Shown one piece after another: positions 7,922 to 15,267 of a DNA stretch of 64,000 nt. A program made the translations under genes and the position numbers. How positions within the stretch are numbered: position 1 is the stretch's first letter; every line of letters begins with the position of its first letter. The notes below the pieces were generated by a model. The model made no database searches. It saw nothing but the letters and a program-made list of their open reading frames with translations, and was not told the origin of the DNA. Source of the stretch: an uncultured Prevotellaceae bacterium (lineage in GTDB: Bacteria; Bacteroidota; Bacteroidia; Bacteroidales; Bacteroidaceae); NCBI GenBank assembly GCA_946188395.1, contig CAMHUU010000008.1, positions 21,594-85,593 of the forward strand, given 5' to 3'.

Positions 7922-8758
7922 TCAACCCAGCGTTTCTTTCTCCACTTCTACGGGTTCGTGCAGGAAAATCTGTGCCTGTTCCTTGAATTTCTCCGTATTC
8001 TCTGTCGTCAGGTAGCGCACTGCCCCACCACGCGTACAGCGCTGCTCGATCTCAGGATGGCGCTCGAAGTACTGCTTCAGCGATTCCGCCACATATTCTC
8101 CTTGCGAAATGATGCGGATGCCGCGCGGAATATACTTATGAATCTTGGGCAACAGCAGCGGATAGTGCGTACAACCCAAAATGATGGTGTCGATGTCGGG
8201 ATCCTGACGCAGCATCTGGTCGATGCGCTTCTTCACGAAATAGTCGGCTCCGGGCGAGTCGGCCTCGTTGTATTCCACCAACGGCACCCAGAACGGACAG
8301 GCCACTCCCGTCACCTGGATATCGGGGAACTGCTTATGGATTTCCAGATTGTACGACTCGCTCTTGATGGTTCCCTCGGTGGCAAAGATGCCCACATGGC
8401 GCGAGTGCGTCAGTGAACCGATGATCTCGGCCGTCGGACGGATAACACCCAGCACCCTGCGCTGGGGGTCCAGCTGGGGCAGGTCGTTCTGCTGAATGGA
8501 GCGCAGCGCCTTGGCGGAAGCGGTGTTACACCCCAGGATGACGAGATGACAGCCTCTTTCGAACAGTCGGGTAACAGCCTGACGGGTAAATTCATACACC
8601 ACATCGAACGAACGCGTGCCGTAAGGTGTGCGGGCATTGTCGCCCAAATACAGATAGTCGTATTGGGGCAACAGCTGGCGAATGCCGTGCAGAATGGTCA
8701 GTCCGCCATAACCGCTATCGAACACGCCAATGGGACCGGGAACGCTGGGCAGAGTCAT
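7922..8758 (-). CDS. murI: Glutamate racemase
   Basis: MurI makes D-glutamate for peptidoglycan. The 278-residue protein has the two catalytic cysteines in LGCNTASAKAL (Cys77) and LGCTHYPLL (Cys196), and the GVFDSGYGGLTIL substrate motif at residues 11-23. The start is 12 bases downstream of the ompH stop, so the pair forms an ompH-murI operon, an arrangement common in Bacteroidales. Confidence 0.96.
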   Translation of the reverse strand: MTLPSVPGPIGVFDSGYGGLTILHGIRQLLPQYDYLYLGDNARTPYGTRSFDVVYEFTRQAVTRLFERGCHLVILGCNTASAKALRSIQQNDLPQLDPQRRVLGVIRPTAEIIGSLTHSRHVGIFATEGTIKSESYNLEIHKQFPDIQVTGVACPFWVPLVEYNEADSPGADYFVKKRIDQMLRQDPDIDTIILGCTHYPLLLPKIHKYIPRGIRIISQGEYVAESLKQYFERHPEIEQRCTRGGAVRYLTTENTEKFKEQAQIFLHEPVEVEKETLG

Positions 8759-8770
8759 TTTCTTCCGATA

Positions 8771-9286
8771 TTATTGTAAAAACGCCTTGACTTCTTCGGT
8801 GACGTCTTCACCCATTTCGGGATTCAACCAGGGGAGTGCGTCGGCATCGGTGTTCAGAATGAACGCATAGCCGTGCTGCTTTCCCACCTGCTCGACAGCC
8901 GTCTTTAGCAGCTGGTTCACCGTCAGCAGCAACTGTGCTTCCATTTCGTTCAGCATGCGCTGACTCTCGTTCTTGAAGGCGATGTTCTTGTCCAACATCT
9001 CCTGCAACTCGCTCTGACGCTTCTGCAGAATGGTCTTCGGGAAATTCTTCTGACCGTCCAGAAACTCTTCGTACTTCTTGTTGAAGTCGTCCTCCACGCG
9101 CTTCATCTCAACAGCATACGCACTACGCATTTCTGCCAGTTGTTGCTGCATCTCTACATATTCCTTCATGGCGAGTCTGACAGAGTCGAAACTCAGATAT
9201 CCGAACTTCATGGTCGCATCGGTGCTCTGAGCCGAAGCCGTCAGCACCGTCAGCACCATCACCATCATGACAATAACTTTTTTCAT
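8771..9286 (-). CDS. OmpH/Skp-family periplasmic chaperone
   Basis: A 171-residue secreted protein with a signal peptide (MKKVIVMMVMVLTVLTASAQ) and a long charged coiled coil (about residues 40-120) typical of Skp/OmpH, which holds unfolded outer-membrane proteins in the periplasm. The frame is open upstream to 9370, but the ATG at 9286 starts the signal peptide and a promoter lies at 9317-9324, so I use it. The C-terminal part ends in NTDADALPWLNP, seen in Bacteroidetes OmpH paralogues. Confidence 0.88.
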   Translation of the reverse strand: MKKVIVMMVMVLTVLTASAQSTDATMKFGYLSFDSVRLAMKEYVEMQQQLAEMRSAYAVEMKRVEDDFNKKYEEFLDGQKNFPKTILQKRQSELQEMLDKNIAFKNESQRMLNEMEAQLLLTVNQLLKTAVEQVGKQHGYAFILNTDADALPWLNPEMGEDVTEEVKAFLQ

Positions 9287-9316
9287 AATCCTTTTATTTT
9301 CTGTTTGTTGATGCTG

Positions 9317-9324
9317 CAAAGGTA
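9317..9324 (-). promoter_or_regulatory. -7 box for ompH-murI
   Basis: TACCTTTG on the minus strand, preceded by a TTTTG element and an AT-rich spacer (ATTTTATTCGATTTGCAC). Nearly the same 30-base block stands in front of comM at 19085-19115. Confidence 0.75.
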
Positions 9325-9386
9325 GTGCAAATCGAATAAAATACAAAACAAAAACCGATAAATTTGGCACTTTGCTTGTTTTTTTG

Positions 9387-9394
9387 TAAATTTG
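9387..9394 (+). promoter_or_regulatory. -7 box for the cobalamin genes, next to the start codon
   Basis: TAAATTTG ends 8 bases before the ATG at 9403, the same spacing as for rsmA. No B12-riboswitch-like sequence fits between promoter and gene. Confidence 0.55.
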
Positions 9395-9402
9395 CCGCAG
9401 AT

Positions 9403-10857
9403 ATGGGTAAAATTATCGTAGCAGGCATCGGACCTGGCAGCAAGGAAGACATCACCCCCGCCGTACTCGACGCAGTACAGCAGGCCGATTGTATCGTAGG
9501 ATACAAGTACTATTTTCAGTTCGTTGAGCCTTACGTCAAGGAAGGCTGCGAGTGCATCGACACGGGTATGAAGCGCGAGCGCGAGCGTGCCGAACAAGCC
9601 TTCCGTTTGGCGGAACAGGGCAAGACCGTTGTCGTCATCTCCTCGGGCGATGCCGGCATCTACGGTATGGGCCCGCTCATCTACGAAATGCAGCATGAGC
9701 GCTGTTCTGTGGACGGCGATTCCGTCGCCGTCTCCATCGAAGTGCTACCCGGCATCTCGGCCTTCCAGAAGGCTGCCTCTCTGCTAGGGGCACCCATCGG
9801 TCACGACCTGTGCATCATCTCGCTCTCCGACCTGATGACGCCCTGGGAACTCATCGAGCGCCGCATCAAGGCGGCAGCCAGCGGCGATTTCGTCACAGCC
9901 GTCTACAATCCCAAGTCGCACGGGCGCTACTGGCAGCTCTACCGCCTCGTGGAACTCTTCCTGCAGGTGCGCTCGCCGGAGACCCCTGTGGGCTACGTCC
10001 GTCAGGCGGGTCGCGACGACCAGGAAATCAAGGTCACCACCCTTGCCCAGTTCGACCCTGAGGACATCGACATGTTCACCGTCGTACTCATCGGCAATTC
10101 CCAATCGTATATCGCTGACGGTAAGATCATTACCCCTCGCGGATACTATCGCGAAGAGACGGTGGCCGACGTAAAACCTGGCCAGCAGATTATGATGGAG
10201 TCGTTCCGGACCATCAAGAGCGAACTCAAGCGACAGGACTATCCCTTAGACCACCTGTGGGCACTGCTGCACGCCATTCACACTACTGCCGACTTCGACA
10301 TGCAGCGCATCCTCTATACCGACGCTGGTGCCGTCGAGACCTTATATAACAAGGTAAAGAACGGCACGCTGAAAACCATCATTACCGACGTAACGATGGT
10401 CACCAGCGGCATCCGCAAGGGCGCCCTCCAGCGACTCGGCATCGAGACCAAATGTTATCTGGGCGATCCCCGCGTCGCCGAAATGACAGCGCAGCAGTCT
10501 CTTACCTCTCACCCCTCACCTCTCACCTCTGAGAAAATTACCCGCACCCAGGCGGGCATCCGTCTGGCAGTCGAAGAGCATCCCGATGCCCTCTTTGCCT
10601 TTGGCAATGCACCGACGGCTCTCATGGAACTCTGCGACCTCATTCGTAAAGGCAAGGCTCGTCCCGCTGGCATCATCGCCGCTCCCGTGGGCTTCGTACA
10701 TGTGCGAGAGTCGAAACACATGGTCAAGCCCTTCCGCGACATTCCCAAAATCATCGTCGAGGGGCGCAAGGGCGGCTCCAACCTCGCCGCTACGCTCTGC
10801 AACGCCATTCTGACCTTCGACGATGCTGCACAACTCAAACCCGGTCGCGACCTGTGA
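9403..10857 (+). CDS. CobJ-CbiC fusion: precorrin-3B C17-methyltransferase / precorrin-8X methylmutase
   Basis: Two corrin-ring enzymes in one 484-residue chain. Residues 1-260 are an SAM-dependent tetrapyrrole methylase (IIVAGIGPGSKEDIT at the N terminus, ISSGDAGIYGMG near 84) matching CobJ/CbiH, which contracts the ring. Residues about 270-484 match CobH/CbiC, which moves the C11 methyl to C12 (TDVTMVTSGIRKGAL, ALFAFGNAPTALMEL, GKARPAGIIAAPVGFVHV). I start at ATG 9403; the frame is open from 9364. A 7-base tandem repeat at 10500-10527 adds about ten residues (LTSHPSPLTS) in the methylmutase half, in a variable loop before the TRTQAG segment. First gene of the cobalamin block. Confidence 0.92.
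   Translation: MGKIIVAGIGPGSKEDITPAVLDAVQQADCIVGYKYYFQFVEPYVKEGCECIDTGMKRERERAEQAFRLAEQGKTVVVISSGDAGIYGMGPLIYEMQHERCSVDGDSVAVSIEVLPGISAFQKAASLLGAPIGHDLCIISLSDLMTPWELIERRIKAAASGDFVTAVYNPKSHGRYWQLYRLVELFLQVRSPETPVGYVRQAGRDDQEIKVTTLAQFDPEDIDMFTVVLIGNSQSYIADGKIITPRGYYREETVADVKPGQQIMMESFRTIKSELKRQDYPLDHLWALLHAIHTTADFDMQRILYTDAGAVETLYNKVKNGTLKTIITDVTMVTSGIRKGALQRLGIETKCYLGDPRVAEMTAQQSLTSHPSPLTSEKITRTQAGIRLAVEEHPDALFAFGNAPTALMELCDLIRKGKARPAGIIAAPVGFVHVRESKHMVKPFRDIPKIIVEGRKGGSNLAATLCNAILTFDDAAQLKPGRDL
10500..10527. repeat. 7-base repeat inside cobJ-cbiC
   Basis: Four units of TCTCACC type (TCTTACC, TCTCACC, CCTCACC, TCTCACC) within the coding frame. The encoded stretch is absent from the normal family pattern. 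Confidence 0.75.
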
Positions 10858-10881
10858 ACTTTGAACATTGAACTTTGAACT
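10854..10881. repeat. 7-base repeat between cobJ-cbiC and cobL
   Basis: Four TTGAACT/TTGAACA-type heptads cover the stop codon of the first gene and run up to the start of the next. Confidence 0.7.
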
Positions 10882-10883
10882 AT

Positions 10884-12125
10884 ATGATTAGTTTCGTCGT
10901 CATTGGAATAACCGATAATCCCAACCCTTGGTTTCCCCCCGAGGTCATAGATATCATCAAGAACGGCAAGGTGTTCTCTGGTGGCAAGCGCCATCATGAG
11001 ATTATGGCGACGTTTCTGCCTACCGATGCCGAGTGGATTGACATCACCGTTCCCCTCGACGCCGTCTTCGAAAAGTACATTTCTCTCACCACTCACCACT
11101 CACCACTCACCTCTAGCATCATCGTCTTCGCCAGTGGCGACCCGCTGTTCTTAGGTTTTGCGAATACCATCAAGCGCAAGATGCCCGAGGCCGACATCGT
11201 CGTCTATCCGACGTTCAACTCCTTGCAGATGCTGGCCCACCGACTGCTGATGCCTTATCACGACATGCGCATCGTCTCGCTCACGGGACGCCCTTGGCCC
11301 GAATTCGATAAAGCACTCATCGAGCGGACCGACAAAATAGGTGTGCTCACCGACAAGGAACACACCCCTGCTGCCATTGCCCAGCGAATGTTGGAATACG
11401 GCTACACCGACTACACCATGCACGTCGGCGAACACCTGGGCAATCCCGCACTCGAAAAAGTCACGACACTCACCCTCGCCGAAGCCACCAAGCGCTATTT
11501 CCCCATGCCCAACTGCGTGATTCTCACCTCTCACCTCTCACCTCTCACCTCTCACTTCGGCATTCCCGACCAAGCATTTGCGTTATTGGATGGTCGCGAG
11601 AAGATGATTACCAAGATGCCCATTCGCCTGTTGACCTTGCAGGCCCTCGACCTGCCGAAGAAACACGTCCTCTGGGACATCGGTTTCTGCACGGGCAGCA
11701 TCAGCATCGAGGCCCGCCTGCAGTTTCCGCATCTCCACATCGAGGCCTTCGAGATACGTCCCGAGTGCGAGGCCATCATCCACGAGAATGCCCGCCGCTT
11801 CGGTGTCCCCGGCATCAACATCCACATGGGCGACTTCCTGCAAGCCGCTGTTCCCGTCGATTCTTCGACGGGGAACCCCGACGCCGTTTTCATCGGCGGA
11901 CACGGCGGTCGCCTCAAGGACATCATCGCCAAAGTGCTTACCGTGCTGGCTCCCGGCGGCTGCATCGTCATGAACAGCGTCAAAGCCCCCAAGGTGCTTA
12001 CCGACAGCCACCAGCTCTGGGACGAAGCCTGCAGCGAGCTCGGCCTCACCCAGCAGCCACCCATGCGCATCGTCATCGACGATCATCACCCCATAGAAAT
12101 TCTAAAAGCAATCAAACCGATATGA
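10884..12125 (+). CDS. cobL: CobL (CbiE-CbiT): precorrin-6Y C5,15-methyltransferase, decarboxylating
   Basis: A 413-residue bifunctional corrin enzyme. The N-terminal half is CbiE (FVVIGITDNP at the start, FASGDPLFLG near 80, NSLQMLAHRL) and the C-terminal half CbiT (LWDIGFCTGSISIEA as SAM motif, VFIGGHGGRLKDI). It methylates C5 and C15 and removes the acetate side-chain carboxyl. ATG 10884 is chosen over an upstream TTG. Two 7-base repeat tracts lie inside the frame: at 11085-11112 within CbiE and at 11523-11557 (LTSHLSPLTSHF) at the CbiE/CbiT junction. Its stop overlaps the next start as ATGA. Confidence 0.92.
   Translation: MISFVVIGITDNPNPWFPPEVIDIIKNGKVFSGGKRHHEIMATFLPTDAEWIDITVPLDAVFEKYISLTTHHSPLTSSIIVFASGDPLFLGFANTIKRKMPEADIVVYPTFNSLQMLAHRLLMPYHDMRIVSLTGRPWPEFDKALIERTDKIGVLTDKEHTPAAIAQRMLEYGYTDYTMHVGEHLGNPALEKVTTLTLAEATKRYFPMPNCVILTSHLSPLTSHFGIPDQAFALLDGREKMITKMPIRLLTLQALDLPKKHVLWDIGFCTGSISIEARLQFPHLHIEAFEIRPECEAIIHENARRFGVPGINIHMGDFLQAAVPVDSSTGNPDAVFIGGHGGRLKDIIAKVLTVLAPGGCIVMNSVKAPKVLTDSHQLWDEACSELGLTQQPPMRIVIDDHHPIEILKAIKPI
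11085..11112. repeat. 7-base repeat inside cobL, first tract
   Basis: Four CTCACCA-type heptads in frame (encoding LTTHHSPLT) just before the FASGDPLFLG motif of the CbiE domain. Confidence 0.75.
11523..11557. repeat. 7-base repeat inside cobL, second tract
   Basis: Five CTCACCT heptads, four of them identical, encoding LTSHLSPLTSH at the domain junction. Confidence 0.8.
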
Positions 12126-13474
12126 AAAAATCAATCATGACGGCATCACTCCTGATGCTCACCATTCAACTCATGGCCCTTACACCTTGGAAAAAAGGTG
12201 CCTTCGAAACGGGCCAGTACCGCAACCTCTTCGTCGAGATGGGCTACAGCCAGGCCGATGTCGACGCCAAAGTCCAGGAAGTATTCAACGACGTGTTCCG
12301 CGGGCCCAACAAGGTCTATTTCGAAGTGGGCGACACGATGGGCTACGTCTCCGACGTCAAGAACCACGATGCCCGCACCGAGGGCATGTCCTACGGCATG
12401 ATGGTCGCCGTACAGTTCGGCCAGAAGGACATCTTCGACCGCCTGTGGCGCTGGGCCCGGAAATACATGCAGCATCACGACGGTTCCCGCAAGGGCTATT
12501 TCGCCTGGAGCTGCAAGACCGACGGCACACACAATGCCGAGGGTGCTGCCTCCGACGGCGAGCTGTATTTCATCACCGCCCTCATCTTCGCCTCCAACCG
12601 CTGGGGCAACGATACCGGCATCAACTACAAGGCCGAAGCCCAGCACATCCTCGACTGCATCCAGCCCAAGGAGTACACCCCTGAGCCCCGTCAGGGCGGC
12701 TTCCCCGGTTTCGCACCCCAACAGACAGGCCCTCAGCGGATGTATCTCATCGACCCTGAGACGAAGCTCATCACCTTTACCCCCGACGGCTTCGGACAGC
12801 GCTTCACCGACCCCAGCTACCACATCCCCGCCTTCTACGAGGTCTGGGCGCGGTGGGCCGACGACGGACGTGCCGACTATTGGAACGAGTGTGCCCAGAA
12901 GAGCCGCGCCTTCCTGCATACGTGCATCAACAGTCAAACCGGACTGAATGCCGACCAGTGCCAGTACGACGGCTCCGAGATGCAGATGCCCCGCTTTCCC
13001 GGTATGCCCCAGCGTCCGCAGGGCGACGCGCCCCGCCGTAATGGCAACAACAATTTCCGTTACGACTCGTGGCGCGTACCCATGAACATCGCCCTCGACT
13101 ACGAGTGGAGCTGTGCCGATGCCGACTGGCAGCAGCACTATGGCGAAACCTTCCAGAACTTCCTCTACAATCAGGGCGTCAACACCTTCGTCGACCAGTA
13201 TCGCACCGACGGCACACTCCCCGAGGGTAACGAAATCCTGCAGGCCGGCGGCTTCCGCAAGCTGCGCCACAGCATCGGTCTGGTGGCCACCTCTGCTGCC
13301 GCCTCCGTCATGTGTAGTCACGCGAAGAGCAAGGAGTTTGTCGACCACTTGTGGAACATGAAGCACGAACCCTTCGACGACGGCTATTTCGATGCCTACT
13401 ACGACGGTCTCCTGCGCCTCTTTGCCTTTATGCATCTCAGCGGAAACTATCGGATAATTACTCCTCAGAAATAG
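12122..13474 (+). CDS. Secreted GH8 glycoside hydrolase (xylanase / exo-oligoxylanase type)
   Basis: A 450-residue protein with a signal peptide (KKSIMTASLLMLTIQLMA) and a GH8 (alpha/alpha)6 barrel. The general-acid glutamate is in TEGMSYGMM near residue 83, and the family signature region reads AASDGELYFITALIFAS. The closest pattern I know is the reducing-end xylose-releasing exo-oligoxylanase group, so xylo-oligosaccharides are the likely substrate. The start codon overlaps the cobL stop as ATGA, so this secreted sugar enzyme is translationally coupled to a cobalamin enzyme and lies between two cobalamin genes, which is odd. A proline/arginine-rich loop (residues about 290-315) is a lineage feature. 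Confidence 0.9.
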   Translation: MKKSIMTASLLMLTIQLMALTPWKKGAFETGQYRNLFVEMGYSQADVDAKVQEVFNDVFRGPNKVYFEVGDTMGYVSDVKNHDARTEGMSYGMMVAVQFGQKDIFDRLWRWARKYMQHHDGSRKGYFAWSCKTDGTHNAEGAASDGELYFITALIFASNRWGNDTGINYKAEAQHILDCIQPKEYTPEPRQGGFPGFAPQQTGPQRMYLIDPETKLITFTPDGFGQRFTDPSYHIPAFYEVWARWADDGRADYWNECAQKSRAFLHTCINSQTGLNADQCQYDGSEMQMPRFPGMPQRPQGDAPRRNGNNNFRYDSWRVPMNIALDYEWSCADADWQQHYGETFQNFLYNQGVNTFVDQYRTDGTLPEGNEILQAGGFRKLRHSIGLVATSAAASVMCSHAKSKEFVDHLWNMKHEPFDDGYFDAYYDGLLRLFAFMHLSGNYRIITPQK

Positions 13475-13485
13475 AAAAAGAAAAA

Positions 13486-15267
13486 ATGAAGATAGCAGTC
13501 ATCCCCATCAGCGAGGCCGGCAACGACATTGCCCTTTCGCTTCAGCGTGAACTTGGTGCCAAAGTCATCAGCCGCACGGAAGTTAGCAAACAATGGAAGA
13601 AGTTCGATGGTTTTGTGTTCATCGGGGCCTTGGGCATCTGTGTGCGCACCATCGCCCCGCTCGTCACCGACAAGCACGAAGACCCTGCAGTAGTCTGCGT
13701 CGACAGCATGGGGCTTAACGCCATCTCCGTACTCTCCGGACATGTCGGCGGAGCCAACGACCTGGCTCGCGACATCGCCGCACTCATCGGTGCCCGCGAG
13801 GTCATCACCACCCAGAGCGACAATGCCGGACTCTGGGCACTCGACACCCTGGCCGAGCGCTTCCATTGGGCCATAGCCAGCGACGACGACATGAACGAGT
13901 GCATCTTCGCCTTCGTCAACCGCCAGCCCACCGCCCTGCTCATGGAAGTCTGCGACGAGGGTACCGACTATCTCGAGAAGACGCTGCCCCCGCATGTCAC
14001 CGTCGTCAAAAGCCTCGAGGAGGTCGACCCCCAGCGTTTCAAGCTGGTCATCCTCGTCACACCCTATAATCTCTGCGTCCCCTATGGCGTACTCGAGCTG
14101 CATTTCGTTCCCATGATAGCCTCGTTGGGTTTCGGCCTTGCCCATCATCCCGACGACTACGAGGACATCTACGACCAGATTGACGAGGCCATGAGTCAGA
14201 TTGGTGTGCTGCCCTGCTACAAGCGCTATTGCACCATCGATGTCAAGCAGGACGAGGAGTTCTGCCAGATGCTTGTCGACGATTTGGGCGAGGAGCTCGT
14301 ATTCTATACCGCCGACCAGCTCGCCCGCGTCGAGGTGCCCAACCCCAGCAAGACGGTCGAGAAACATGTGGGTACGCCCAGTGTCTGTGAGGCAGCAGCG
14401 ATTCTGGGTGCCGACAACGGTAAGCTCATCGTTCCCAAGGTCAAGGGCCCGAATTGGACCGCCGCCCTTGCTATTCCCTACGAGAACCTGAGGGAAAGGA
14501 CAGGTCATATCGAGATTGTCGGTGCGGGACCCGGCGACCCCGACCTCGTCAGCGTGCGCGGCCGTCGGATGCTCGAGCGCGCCGACCTCATTCTTTATGC
14601 GGGTTCCTTAGTTCCCAAGGCACTCACCGAGTGCCACAAGCCCGGCGCCGTCGTGCGCTCGTCGGCCGATATGGCACTCGAAGAGCAGTGCCTGCTCATG
14701 AAACAGTTCTACGACGAGGGTAAGTTCATCGTCCGCCTGCACACCGGCGACCCCTGCATCTTCGGGGCCATCCAGGAACAGATGGCGTTCTTCGACCTCA
14801 ACCACATGTCGTACCACATCACCCCCGGCATCTCGTCGTTCCTCGCTGCTGCCGCCGAACTGCAGAGCCAGTTCACGATTCCCGAGCGTTGTCAGACCAT
14901 CATCCTCACGCGTGGCGAGGGCCGTACCCCCATGCCCGAAAAGGAACAGCTCCACCTGCTGGCCCGCAGCCAGTCCACCATGTGCATCTTCCTCTCGGCA
15001 GCCATCGTCGACGATGTGCAGCGCGAACTCCTCATGGAGTATCCTGAGGACACTCCCGTGGCCGCTTGCTACCACCTCACCTGGCCCGACCAGAAGATAT
15101 ATCGCGGCCAGCTCAAGGACCTCGCAAAGATTGTTCACGACAACCACCTCACGCTGACCACCATGCTCGTCGTCGGCGAGGCCATCGACAACCGTCAAGG
15201 CCTCTCCGAGCTCTACTCCAAGCATTTTTCGCATCTCTTCCGTCGGGGCGACAATGACGCCTCTTAA
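13486..15267 (+). CDS. CbiG-CbiF fusion: cobalt-precorrin-5A hydrolase / precorrin-4 C11-methyltransferase
   Basis: A 593-residue two-domain protein. Residues 1-340 match CbiG (GFVFIGALGICVRTIAPL, SVLSGHVGGANDLA, C-terminal SLGFGLAHHP region and TPSVCEAAAILGA), which opens the lactone and releases acetaldehyde in the anaerobic route. Residues about 348-593 match CbiF/CobM (HIEIVGAGPGDPDLVSVRG, LHTGDPCIFGAIQEQM, YHITPGISSFLAAAAEL). ATG 13486 lies 11 bases after the GH8 stop. The CbiG domain suggests the anaerobic (early cobalt) pathway. Its stop overlaps that of the convergent GH31 gene by 3 bases. Confidence 0.93.
   Translation: MKIAVIPISEAGNDIALSLQRELGAKVISRTEVSKQWKKFDGFVFIGALGICVRTIAPLVTDKHEDPAVVCVDSMGLNAISVLSGHVGGANDLARDIAALIGAREVITTQSDNAGLWALDTLAERFHWAIASDDDMNECIFAFVNRQPTALLMEVCDEGTDYLEKTLPPHVTVVKSLEEVDPQRFKLVILVTPYNLCVPYGVLELHFVPMIASLGFGLAHHPDDYEDIYDQIDEAMSQIGVLPCYKRYCTIDVKQDEEFCQMLVDDLGEELVFYTADQLARVEVPNPSKTVEKHVGTPSVCEAAAILGADNGKLIVPKVKGPNWTAALAIPYENLRERTGHIEIVGAGPGDPDLVSVRGRRMLERADLILYAGSLVPKALTECHKPGAVVRSSADMALEEQCLLMKQFYDEGKFIVRLHTGDPCIFGAIQEQMAFFDLNHMSYHITPGISSFLAAAAELQSQFTIPERCQTIILTRGEGRTPMPEKEQLHLLARSQSTMCIFLSAAIVDDVQRELLMEYPEDTPVAACYHLTWPDQKIYRGQLKDLAKIVHDNHLTLTTMLVVGEAIDNRQGLSELYSKHFSHLFRRGDNDAS

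Noticed and set aside
9287..9402. Cobalamin riboswitch upstream of the cobalamin genes
   Set aside because: The gap is only 116 bases, is shared by two divergent promoters, and shows no B12-box-like sequence.
11765..12121. GH8 protein starting at 11765
   Set aside because: The upstream part is a shadow of cobL; the signal peptide starts at ATG 12122.
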